NCBI RefSeq assembly: GCF_016865365.1
Contig: NZ_AP024469.1
Location: forward strand, 372,001-436,000
Length of the DNA: 64,000 nt
From: Geobacter sp. SVR
Lineage (GTDB): Bacteria > Desulfobacterota > Desulfuromonadia > Geobacterales > Pseudopelobacteraceae
Direction of reading: 5' to 3'
The notes under the pieces are model-generated. The model was not told the DNA's origin and searched no databases. It saw only the letters and a program-made list of their open reading frames with translations. Made by a program: the position numbers and the translations under genes. Shown here piece by piece: positions 16,474 to 23,762 of the stretch. Within the stretch, counting starts at the first letter, position 1. Every line of letters starts with the position of its first letter.

Positions 16474-16507
16474 AAATAGCCCCGGTTCGCCAGGGCTTAT
16501 TATTTTG
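16474..16507. terminator. Bidirectional hairpin between convergent genes
   Basis: AAATAGCCC and GGGCTTATTATTTT flank a ~10-base loop; A-rich on one side and T-rich on the other, placed between convergent Smr and DUF4124 genes. Confidence 0.6.
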
Positions 16508-16538
16508 GAGAGAAAATTCGGCCAGTCGATAAGCGTTT

Positions 16539-16958
16539 TCATTCCCCTTCTGCGGCCCTCCTTGCTTCTCTTGCCTGTCGGCGCTGCTCTCTTCTTGCTT
16601 CCCTTTCGAAAGAATTCTTCTGAGGCTGCGGTGCTACGACCTGCGGCTTGATGCTGACCGTCTCATCAGGTTTTGCCTTCTGTACGATGGCGGCGGGCTG
16701 AGGCTGTTGTGGCGGCGTCGGCACTTCCGGCTTGGCTTGGGGGGAGGTGGGCTGGGCTGCGGACTTAGTTTGAGGAGTCGTTGTGAAATCTGCCTGTTCC
16801 GGATACAGTGATTTGGCTCTGGCCCGATACCGGGCAGGAATTTCGTAGGCTTTATTGGCGTAATGCGTGATACCTGTTGTATCGGTCCAGGAGTAAACCA
16901 TTCCATAGGCGGCGGAATTGGAAATGAGTATCAGAAAAACAAATAGATTTTTTCGCAT
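16539..16958 (-). CDS. DUF4124-domain exported protein
   Basis: Small envelope protein of unknown role. The N-terminal signal peptide (RKNLFVFLILISNSAAYG) is followed by the DUF4124 signature YSWTDTTGITHYANKAYEIPARYR, then a Pro/Gln/Lys-rich linker and a very basic Arg/Glu tail (REARREQRRQAREARRA). ATG at 16958 is chosen because the signal peptide begins there; a longer frame to 17000 would add a non-signal stretch. 139 aa. Divergent from the porin gene. Confidence 0.8.
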   Translation of the reverse strand: MRKNLFVFLILISNSAAYGMVYSWTDTTGITHYANKAYEIPARYRARAKSLYPEQADFTTTPQTKSAAQPTSPQAKPEVPTPPQQPQPAAIVQKAKPDETVSIKPQVVAPQPQKNSFEREARREQRRQAREARRAAEGE

Positions 16959-17368
16959 CGCTTTTGTATCTCTTTCGCTGAATGATAAAGATGTCTTCAC
17001 CGGCCAAGGATCTACTTTTTTCGTACAGCAGAATGCATGGCCATGGCAAACGAATTACAGCAAGTATATAAAATACTCCGGATCGGCCGACAGCGGGCAA
17101 GGAGCCACATGCAAGGGTGGGTGAGCCAAATCGCGTACAGGGCACAGCCGATGTCGCCATATGGCTTGATGGGTTGTTCTTCATGCACAGGAAGTACCGG
17201 AGATAAGCGTTTGTTTTTTACATGAATACGTTCTTGGTCTCCTCTATGCGCTGCTTGGCACATTTGTAGCAGGGCGTCAAAGGTTCGTCCATCCGCTAAT
17301 TCCAGAGAATTCGTTAGTATAAAAAACACTTGTTATGTATGTGCTTACTTCAGGATAGGAGGGCTTTT
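16959..17368. other. Divergent intergenic region, DUF4124 / porin
   Basis: No credible gene. It contains A+T-rich blocks such as AGTATATAAAATACT near 17059 that could act as promoters, but no clear -35/-10 pair or riboswitch core. Confidence 0.4.
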
Positions 17369-18715
17369 ATGAAAAAACTGCTTTACCATTTGTTGCCGGC
17401 ATTATTGCTGTCGGCCATGCCTGCCGCTGCCCTGGCAGACACCTCGGTTGATTCAACGACTATCGTGCGATTTTTCCAGGATGGCCGTACCGGTTCCACC
17501 AAAGATTTCGTAGCGCCGGCAACCGAGTTTCTGACCCTTGACGCTGACAAGCTCGGGGATGGCAAGCTCTCGGTGCATCTGTACGGGTGGGGGCGTGTGG
17601 ATCTGGCGGACAAGAGCTTCAACAACAACACCTTTGATGGTAGCATCACCTATGCCTACGCCAACTACCGCTTCGATCAGGCCAATGCCCAGATCCGTGC
17701 CGGGCGCTTTTTCGTCAACGAGGGAATCGTCAACGAGCAGGTGGATGGCCTTAGTGCACGGACCGACCTGCCTCTGGGATTCGGTATTTCCGCCTTTGGT
17801 GGCGCTACCGTTCACACCGCTCATATGGCGAATGAAAGTACCGACGGCAAAGGTGATGGCATCATAGGTGGGCGGTTGAATTACCGCTACAAAGGAATGT
17901 TGGAGCTGGGAGTATCCGGCGTGTATGAAAGCGATGCCCCCCATCTCACCAGCCCTGCCAATATAGCGCTTGAAAACGAGGGTAAGTTCGGCAGTCACAG
18001 GCTCGTAGGGGGCGATGTATGGTTTTCTCCCCACCGTGTTTTCGACATCATGGGGCACACCAGCTACAACACTGAAACCAAGGCAGTCGCCGAGCACAGC
18101 TATCTGCTGAACGTCAGGCCAATCAGCAACCTGGTCTTGACGGGCGAATTCAACGAATACCATAACCGCGACATGTTCTTCAGTTCGATCCTTTTTGCCA
18201 GCATGGTCGACCGGCTGAACGAGCGCTCCCGTTCCATTGGCGGCCGCGCATCCTATGAGTTCAACAAATTCTTCGAACTCAGCGGTGATTACAAACACTA
18301 TACCCGGGATATCGGTCAAGCCGATCGTTTTGGCGGCGATGCCCGCCTGACGTTGCTCGACAAAACTGTTCGGGCTGGCCTCGGCTACCATTATCTACGC
18401 TCGGGCGCCAACTTCGCCCTTTTTCCCGCGCCGAACGCATCCGGTTCCTTCCACGAAGCGCGTGTCTATGCCATGCATGATACCAAGGGATATTTCTCCG
18501 CCATTGACGCCATCGGTTACTTCTTCAAGCAGAATATCAACGGCAGGCCGAGCGCCTGGGAAGTCATCGGTTCGCTGGGCTACCATATCACCCCTGCGCT
18601 GGCACTCTCTGGTGATATCAGCTACGGCCAGAATCCGCAGTTCGTTGATGAGTTGAAGGGGCTGATACGACTGACATACAACATGAATTACGCGTCAAAA
18701 GGAGGCTCGAAATGA
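17369..18715 (+). CDS. Outer-membrane beta-barrel protein of a porin-cytochrome conduit
   Basis: Predicted transmembrane barrel that would hold multiheme cytochromes across the outer membrane. A clear signal peptide (cleaved after AAALA) precedes alternating amphipathic strands such as KLSVHLYGWGRVDL, SITYAYANYRFDQANAQIRAGRFFVNEG and AWEVIGSLGYHITPALALSGDISYGQ, ending in an aromatic-rich strand. 448 aa, no cysteines for heme. GGAGG precedes ATG at 17369. The next gene, a pentaheme lipoprotein, overlaps its stop by 4 bases, and an octa-motif lipoprotein follows: the composition expected for a Geobacter porin-cytochrome (ext-like) complex. Exact ortholog not determined. Confidence 0.85.
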   Translation: MKKLLYHLLPALLLSAMPAAALADTSVDSTTIVRFFQDGRTGSTKDFVAPATEFLTLDADKLGDGKLSVHLYGWGRVDLADKSFNNNTFDGSITYAYANYRFDQANAQIRAGRFFVNEGIVNEQVDGLSARTDLPLGFGISAFGGATVHTAHMANESTDGKGDGIIGGRLNYRYKGMLELGVSGVYESDAPHLTSPANIALENEGKFGSHRLVGGDVWFSPHRVFDIMGHTSYNTETKAVAEHSYLLNVRPISNLVLTGEFNEYHNRDMFFSSILFASMVDRLNERSRSIGGRASYEFNKFFELSGDYKHYTRDIGQADRFGGDARLTLLDKTVRAGLGYHYLRSGANFALFPAPNASGSFHEARVYAMHDTKGYFSAIDAIGYFFKQNINGRPSAWEVIGSLGYHITPALALSGDISYGQNPQFVDELKGLIRLTYNMNYASKGGSK

Positions 18716-19185
18716 AACGCTTCACCATGATGTTCCCTATCCTGGCTCTGGCCGGGTTGCTTGTTACGATTGCGGCCTGTGCCCAGATGAAAACCTTGCC
18801 GAGTCTTCCGGCCTCCCATCCTGAAGAGCTTGCCGCCGGGCGGGTAAGCTGCGCTGAGTGCCACGAGGATCAGCAAAAGGGGACCATGAAGCCGTTTGCC
18901 AACTTCAACCATACTACGGCGTTCGTTAAGAACCACCGTTTCTATGCCTCTTCGGACGACCGCCTTTGCGCCACCTGCCACAAGCAGGCATTCTGCAGTG
19001 ACTGCCATACCAACCAAGTGGAAATGAAGCCTTCCATAAAATATGGGTACCGTCCCGATCGCGAAATGCCTCACCGCGGGGACTTTCTGACAATTCACAA
19101 GATTGAAGGCAAGGTTGACCCGTCCAGCTGCTATCGTTGCCACGGCAGGGCCAACAATGCACGCTGCATAGCCTGCCATCGATAG
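18712..19185 (+). CDS. Pentaheme c-type cytochrome lipoprotein
   Basis: Electron carrier of the porin-cytochrome conduit. The 157-aa protein has a lipoprotein signal (LLVTIAAC, Cys near residue 23) and five CXXCH motifs: CAECH, CATCH, CSDCH, CYRCH and CIACH. Extra His residues (NFNHTTAFVKNHRF) can supply distal ligands. ATG overlaps the porin stop (ATGA), implying coupled translation and stoichiometric assembly. The larger cytochrome gene starts 8 bases downstream. Confidence 0.9.
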   Translation: MKRFTMMFPILALAGLLVTIAACAQMKTLPSLPASHPEELAAGRVSCAECHEDQQKGTMKPFANFNHTTAFVKNHRFYASSDDRLCATCHKQAFCSDCHTNQVEMKPSIKYGYRPDREMPHRGDFLTIHKIEGKVDPSSCYRCHGRANNARCIACHR

Positions 19186-19193
19186 GAGAAACC

Positions 19194-20225
19194 ATGCATA
19201 TCTTTAAACTCATCTCGATAGCTGTAGCAAGCTTGGCACTTTTTGCCTGCGGGAAGGAAGTTTCTTCCAACGGCAGTGCGAGTCATCCATCTAATGCTGA
19301 TTGGGTTACCAAGCAGCATCCGTCAAAGTTTGTTGACAATGGCGTCTCCACACCCTGCGCCTCCTGCCATGGGACAGATTTGTCGGGCGGGATCTCCAAG
19401 GTCAGCTGTATGTCAGCCACACCGGTTATCGGTTTCTCCTGTCACGCTACCAGTCCAGTAGATAGTCCCACTGGATGTATATCGTGCCATGGGGGGCTGC
19501 CTGAAGGTCCCGATGGTTTGGTTTTCCCCAACAGACAGCGCGCCCATGGTGTGCATACCGCTTTGCCAGGTGTAACCTGCGTCGCATGCCACAACGGCCT
19601 CGGAACCGGTACTCCTCATCATGCCGACGGCACGCAGGTTGTCAGCTTCTCGGCAGACTTCAATGCCCAGTCAGGGGTCGGTTCCTATACTCCCATCAAC
19701 CCCAGCATTCTTACTAATGGCGGTACCTGTTCGAATGTCAGCTGCCACGGTGGCAAGTCAACGCCCGAATGGTCCGAAAAGCTTGCATTCGTCAACAACA
19801 ACAACGTTCTCTGTCTCAAGTGCCATGAGTCGGGCACTGCCCTGGGGTCGCCGCAATTCAACAGCTTCTATTCCGGAAATCCCAACCAGGTTCCGACAGG
19901 GTTGCCTGAAAATACCGTTGCGACCTTGCATGAGTTCCATCTGAATCCTGCTGATGTGAAATTTAGGGCTCAGAGTGTTACTGGCACCGATACGGCCAAG
20001 GCACAGGGATATGCAGTCAACGGAACAATTTATTGCACCGATTGCCACAGTCTCAGCAGCTTGAAAGATGCATCAACCCATTACGGCGGACTCGCAAATC
20101 GGCCTGTGTCCCTGCGGAACCCCAGTGCTACCATCAGTAATGAGAACATGTCCTATGATGCCGTGACAACTAAATGCAGTAATGTCCTCTGTCATATCAG
20201 CGGATTTTCACCGACCTGGAAGTAG
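19194..20225 (+). CDS. Multiheme c-type cytochrome lipoprotein of the CxxxxCH/CXXCH type
   Basis: Likely cell-surface member of the conduit, 343 aa. The signal peptide ends at a lipobox LALFAC. Five standard CXXCH motifs (CASCH, CISCH, CVACH, CLKCH, CTDCH) alternate with two CX4CH motifs (CSNVSCH and CSNVLCH), the arrangement known from the Geobacter CxxxxCH...CXXCH domain. A further C-x10-C-H occurs at residues 65-77 (CMSATPVIGFSCH), so up to eight hemes are possible. AGGAG precedes ATG at 19194. A strong hairpin follows, making porin, pentaheme and this gene one transcription unit. Confidence 0.9.
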   Translation: MHIFKLISIAVASLALFACGKEVSSNGSASHPSNADWVTKQHPSKFVDNGVSTPCASCHGTDLSGGISKVSCMSATPVIGFSCHATSPVDSPTGCISCHGGLPEGPDGLVFPNRQRAHGVHTALPGVTCVACHNGLGTGTPHHADGTQVVSFSADFNAQSGVGSYTPINPSILTNGGTCSNVSCHGGKSTPEWSEKLAFVNNNNVLCLKCHESGTALGSPQFNSFYSGNPNQVPTGLPENTVATLHEFHLNPADVKFRAQSVTGTDTAKAQGYAVNGTIYCTDCHSLSSLKDASTHYGGLANRPVSLRNPSATISNENMSYDAVTTKCSNVLCHISGFSPTWK

Positions 20226-20250
20226 TCCGTTCTTTTTCTTCGATGGCTGC

Positions 20251-20281
20251 GAGGCCCCTCCCGACACTAGGGAGGGGCCTC
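20251..20281 (+). terminator. Terminator of the porin-cytochrome operon
   Basis: Perfect 12-base stem GAGGCCCCTCCC (20251-20262) / GGGAGGGGCCTC (20270-20281), 25 bases after the stop; little T tract but very stable. Confidence 0.75.
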
Positions 20282-20760
20282 GTGTCGTTATATGGCCGGT
20301 TTGCGTATTTTCCTTTTGTGACCACTGCCACTCCTTCTGTAGTCTCGATTCCATGTGAGAAAGTCTGGTCCGTCGTCTTACCGCAATCACGTGATAGCCT
20401 GTCTTCGGTACCTCTCGGCGCCTCTATGCTTCCAGGTTGTATACGATCCCATATCATCTTAATGATGGCGGGCCAGTTCCGGCGCTGTGGTGCGGTTAGC
20501 GATTCAATTTGGCCCAAGACGTGCAGTACAGTGTACATGTATCGCAGGGATGAGTGGGATATGGGTGGGTGTAACAAAGTTTTTTGATCCATAAATCAGC
20601 CCCTTTCCTGTCTGGCAAAAGGCCCGGAGTGTGAGAAGGTTCCGTGCTTTGGCGATATGATGAGATGTGCGGCCGGCTATTTCGCTGTCTATATCGTTAG
20701 GCACTGTCGACAGACATATCGTAATAATGTCGCTAACTGAGAAAGAAGAAGGAAATCGTA
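20282..20760. other. Gene-poor region between conduit operon and surface lipoproteins
   Basis: Frames of up to ~115-130 codons exist on both strands but show no domain, signal peptide or ribosome-binding site. A+T-rich sequence near 20680-20750, just before the next gene, probably holds its promoter; no clear consensus. Confidence 0.4.
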
Positions 20761-21426
20761 ATGCACAAAAGTAAACACATGAATTACCTGAAAGTCGCGT
20801 TTTTTGTAGCCATGGTTGTTTTGTTGCTCGCCGGGTGTGGCGGTGGTTCGGGCGGTCCCGCTCCGACCTCAGGAACAATAACAGGTAAAATCACTCTCAA
20901 TGCCAATGGACTCAATGGCGTGACAATCGCAGTTACAGGTTCGGAGACCGCAACTCTTGTCACCGATGGCAGTGGAGCCTATTCAAGTAGCAGTATGCTG
21001 AACGGCACGTATACGGTAACACCCTCGCACCCGGACTACACGTTTTCGCCGGCAAGCCAGACAGTTACCGTGGCCGGTGGTTCAGCATCAGCGGTCTTCA
21101 CCGCAACCGCCCCGAATACCATATCCGGCAAAATAAGTCTGGGCGACGGCAGTGGTGTTCCCGGAGTTACAATGCTCCTCAGAGCTATGTCGGAGACTAC
21201 CGGGCAACCTATTGATGGCGCACCCACAGTCAGCACGACGACATCGACCAGCGGCACGTACAGTATCACCGCAGTCAAGGATGGCTTCTACCAGCTGATA
21301 CCCTCGCGCGCCGGCTATAACTTCACGGGAGATTCAAACATTCGCATTAACGGCGCGGACGTAGTGAAAGACGCGACCGCTGCCCTGGCTTCTGGGGGAG
21401 CGGGCGGCATAAATATACATTGGTAA
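20761..21426 (+). CDS. Surface lipoprotein with carboxypeptidase-regulatory-like (Ig) domains
   Basis: Exported lipoprotein, 221 aa. The signal peptide ends at LLLAGC (Cys near residue 25) followed by a Gly/Ser linker. Two beta-sandwich repeats follow: GTITGKITLNANGLNGVTI...YTVTPSHPDYTFSP and NTISGKISLGDGSGVPGVTM...YQLIPSRAGYNF, the CarboxypepD_reg-like pattern seen in many Geobacter surface proteins. No catalytic domain. AGAAGGA precedes ATG. It sits between two cytochrome operons and upstream of a related lipoprotein; a role as scaffold or matrix protein is inference. Confidence 0.8.
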   Translation: MHKSKHMNYLKVAFFVAMVVLLLAGCGGGSGGPAPTSGTITGKITLNANGLNGVTIAVTGSETATLVTDGSGAYSSSSMLNGTYTVTPSHPDYTFSPASQTVTVAGGSASAVFTATAPNTISGKISLGDGSGVPGVTMLLRAMSETTGQPIDGAPTVSTTTSTSGTYSITAVKDGFYQLIPSRAGYNFTGDSNIRINGADVVKDATAALASGGAGGINIHW

Positions 21427-21529
21427 TACGAGGAAGGTGTGTAGGCCCGGAAGAACGAGCGGCCGGTCACACTGCGACAATTAGGAAACGATCCACATTT
21501 TTTAAATAAAACAGAAGGAGGAGTTCCGT

Positions 21530-23560
21530 ATGAGAATCAACTGGAAAAGGCTTGTGTCAGGAGCCTTGCTCATCGCCTCTCTGTCACTCATTCTTTTTGG
21601 ATGCAGTGACATGGGGAGCGCTCCTGAGGCGAAAGCGCCCACAAAGGCCATTGGCGGAGTAGTGTCCAATCCGGACACCGGTCTGCCGCTTCCCGGCGTA
21701 ACGGTAACCGCGTACGCTGTCGTAGGTGGTGTGACAGCGACAACACCGTTGAGCACCCCGGCCAGTACGACAACCAATGTCAATGGGAAGTACACCTTAT
21801 ATATCCCTGAGAATTTTGCGGGAACGGTTGCTGTGGAAGCATCGCTCTCAGGCGCCTCAAAAGTGGCCGCCAAGTCAGGGAAGCAGGTTTCGCTCTCGAG
21901 TGTCCGGAGGATAAGAGCTTTCCTTCCCAACATCAAGAAAGAGCAGCTTATACTCCCGCCGGTCATGATAAGCCTCGCAACGGAAATGGTTGCTCTCTAT
22001 GTTGAGCAAAATAAAAGCGGCCATTTCACCCCTGTGAACATTCAGACAGCGATCAGCGTGTTGGAGATGTTTTTTGGCGCCAACTTTACTGAGATCCCTC
22101 CTCCGTCGAGCACCGGCTCAATTGTGAGCAGAGCACAGCAAGACTTGACCGTAATGATCCGGGCCATCAGCCAAGTCGTCAGCTCGGCAGGCGATGTGGC
22201 TACTCTGATCGTCGTCGATTCATCTAATATGATCGGCTTGGGTGGCAAGGCCAGCGAGATTAATGCAGCAATTAATGCCGCCAGGACCGAGTTGGTGGCA
22301 AGCGGCGTACTACCGACTGCCTATGCAACGACGGCTCTCACTACCACGGTCACACAGTCTGCAACCACTCAAGTATCCGAGACTCTGGCTGATTCCGTCC
22401 CGTCGGCGCCAACCGGTCTCAGTGGCTCAGCAGACTCGACCACGGCAACTCTTACCTGGAACCTTGTTGCCGGAGCCAGCAGCTACCTGATCTACAGGGA
22501 CGGTGTCTACATCAACTCAATTGTACCCTCTGAGTCTCCGACCACCACCATCGGCTACACAGACACCAGCCTGGCATCCTCAACGGAATACACCTATGAG
22601 GTTAAGGCCCATAATTCGGCGGGCAATTCTGCCTCAGCCCCGGTTAAGCTTACGACGTTGCCGGCAGCCAAAACTTATACCGTAAGCGGCGTTGTAACCT
22701 TTGCCGATGGATCAAAAATCCCGGGAGTGAAAGTTACTCTTACGGGTGATGCAACCGGCACGACAACCACCGATGCAGCCGGCGCCTACTCTTTCACGGT
22801 CAAAAACGGCACCTATACCATAACGCCGCTCCTGACGTCTCTCAACCCGGCGAGTATCCAGGTTGCGGTTGCAAACGGCAATAAGAGTGGGCAGGACTTT
22901 ATTTCGACACTGACAGGCGGCGGGGTCACCACGGTAATTACCAACCCAGACGGTTCAGTCACCACCACGACCACGTATCCGAACGGCACAGTATCAGTTT
23001 CCACGACTTACCCGAACGGCACAGTATCAGTTTCCACGACTTACCCGAACGGTACGATATCGGTTTCTACGACTTACCCGAACGGTACGATCTCTGTTTC
23101 AACGACCTATCCCGATGGATCCGTCACTACCTCAACGACCTATCCCAATGGATCCGTCACCACCTCAACCACCTATCCCAACGGAACAGTGATCAGCACG
23201 ATTACCTATTCGGACGGGTCCGTCATTACCACAACCACCTATCCGAATGGTTCAGTCACCACCACAACCACCTATCCGAATGGGTCCATTTCCGGCTCCT
23301 TGGTTGATGGGTATCTGGTGTCGGGCACGGTTGTCGACAACAGTAATGCTGCGTTGCTCGGAGTAACCGTGACCATTACCGATGGATCGTACACCGCAAC
23401 AGCGGTTACCGGCCCCTTCGGCACATATACCTTCCGCGGCGTGCCGGCCGGCAGTTACAGCATCACGCCTGTGCTCGCGCCCTACACCTTTGTGATGGCA
23501 ACGGGGATTACGGTCAGTACAAGCAACGTAACGGGGCAAAATTTTACTGCGGGGCCATGA
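21530..23560 (+). CDS. Large surface lipoprotein with FN3 domain and 11-residue tandem repeats
   Basis: 676-aa exported protein. Lipobox LILFGC near residue 25; a carboxypeptidase-regulatory-like domain (AIGGVVSNPDTGLPLPGVTV); an alpha-helical middle part; an FN3 domain (about 285-385, SAPTGLSGSADSTTATLTW...YEVKAHNSAGN); a second regulatory-like domain (YTVSGVVTFADGSKIPGVKV); ten perfect-length 11-residue repeats of the form TTYPNGTVSVS (residues ~481-590); and a final regulatory-like domain. Strong AGGAGG before ATG. Architecture is typical of adhesins or extracellular matrix proteins. Located directly upstream of the decaheme lipoprotein. Confidence 0.8.
   Translation: MRINWKRLVSGALLIASLSLILFGCSDMGSAPEAKAPTKAIGGVVSNPDTGLPLPGVTVTAYAVVGGVTATTPLSTPASTTTNVNGKYTLYIPENFAGTVAVEASLSGASKVAAKSGKQVSLSSVRRIRAFLPNIKKEQLILPPVMISLATEMVALYVEQNKSGHFTPVNIQTAISVLEMFFGANFTEIPPPSSTGSIVSRAQQDLTVMIRAISQVVSSAGDVATLIVVDSSNMIGLGGKASEINAAINAARTELVASGVLPTAYATTALTTTVTQSATTQVSETLADSVPSAPTGLSGSADSTTATLTWNLVAGASSYLIYRDGVYINSIVPSESPTTTIGYTDTSLASSTEYTYEVKAHNSAGNSASAPVKLTTLPAAKTYTVSGVVTFADGSKIPGVKVTLTGDATGTTTTDAAGAYSFTVKNGTYTITPLLTSLNPASIQVAVANGNKSGQDFISTLTGGGVTTVITNPDGSVTTTTTYPNGTVSVSTTYPNGTVSVSTTYPNGTISVSTTYPNGTISVSTTYPDGSVTTSTTYPNGSVTTSTTYPNGTVISTITYSDGSVITTTTYPNGSVTTTTTYPNGSISGSLVDGYLVSGTVVDNSNAALLGVTVTITDGSYTATAVTGPFGTYTFRGVPAGSYSITPVLAPYTFVMATGITVSTSNVTGQNFTAGP
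22970..23299 (+). repeat. Ten in-frame 33-bp tandem repeats
   Basis: Ten units of exactly 33 bases encode variants of T-T-Y-P-[ND]-G-[TS]-[VI]-x-x-[ST]; a degenerate eleventh (NPDGSVTT) precedes at about 22937-22969. Units 1-4 are nearly identical in DNA, units 5-10 more diverged, consistent with recent expansion at the 5' end. Confidence 0.92.
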
Positions 23561-23762
23561 CCTAACCCGTCTTGGTATCACTGTTAATTGTAATGGATGT
23601 AACAAACTGGGAGTTGCTCGAAACATCATGAAAAGAAAGGGGGGGGATTGAGAAGGCGTAATACCAGAAGCAATTTGCAATGAAGTTTTGATGTGAACAG
23701 AAGCCAGATTCAAGTATTAACGAACCACAGGTTCGGAAGCCCAATCTAGTAAAGGAGAAAGC
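23561..23762. other. Intergenic region upstream of the decaheme lipoprotein
   Basis: 202 bases, A+T-rich with a run of eight G at about 23640-23647. No terminator hairpin is obvious, so partial read-through from the repeat lipoprotein gene is possible. Confidence 0.4.

Noticed and set aside
20243-20592. Overlapping 115- to 131-codon frames on both strands
   Set aside because: Both begin inside or next to the terminator, lack ribosome-binding sites and show no recognisable protein pattern; no transposase motif was found.
20600-20760. Possible riboswitch (GEMM/c-di-GMP type, often near Geobacter cytochromes)
   Set aside because: I looked for its conserved core in this and the other cytochrome leaders (9640-9883, 17230-17368, 23561-23762) and did not find it.
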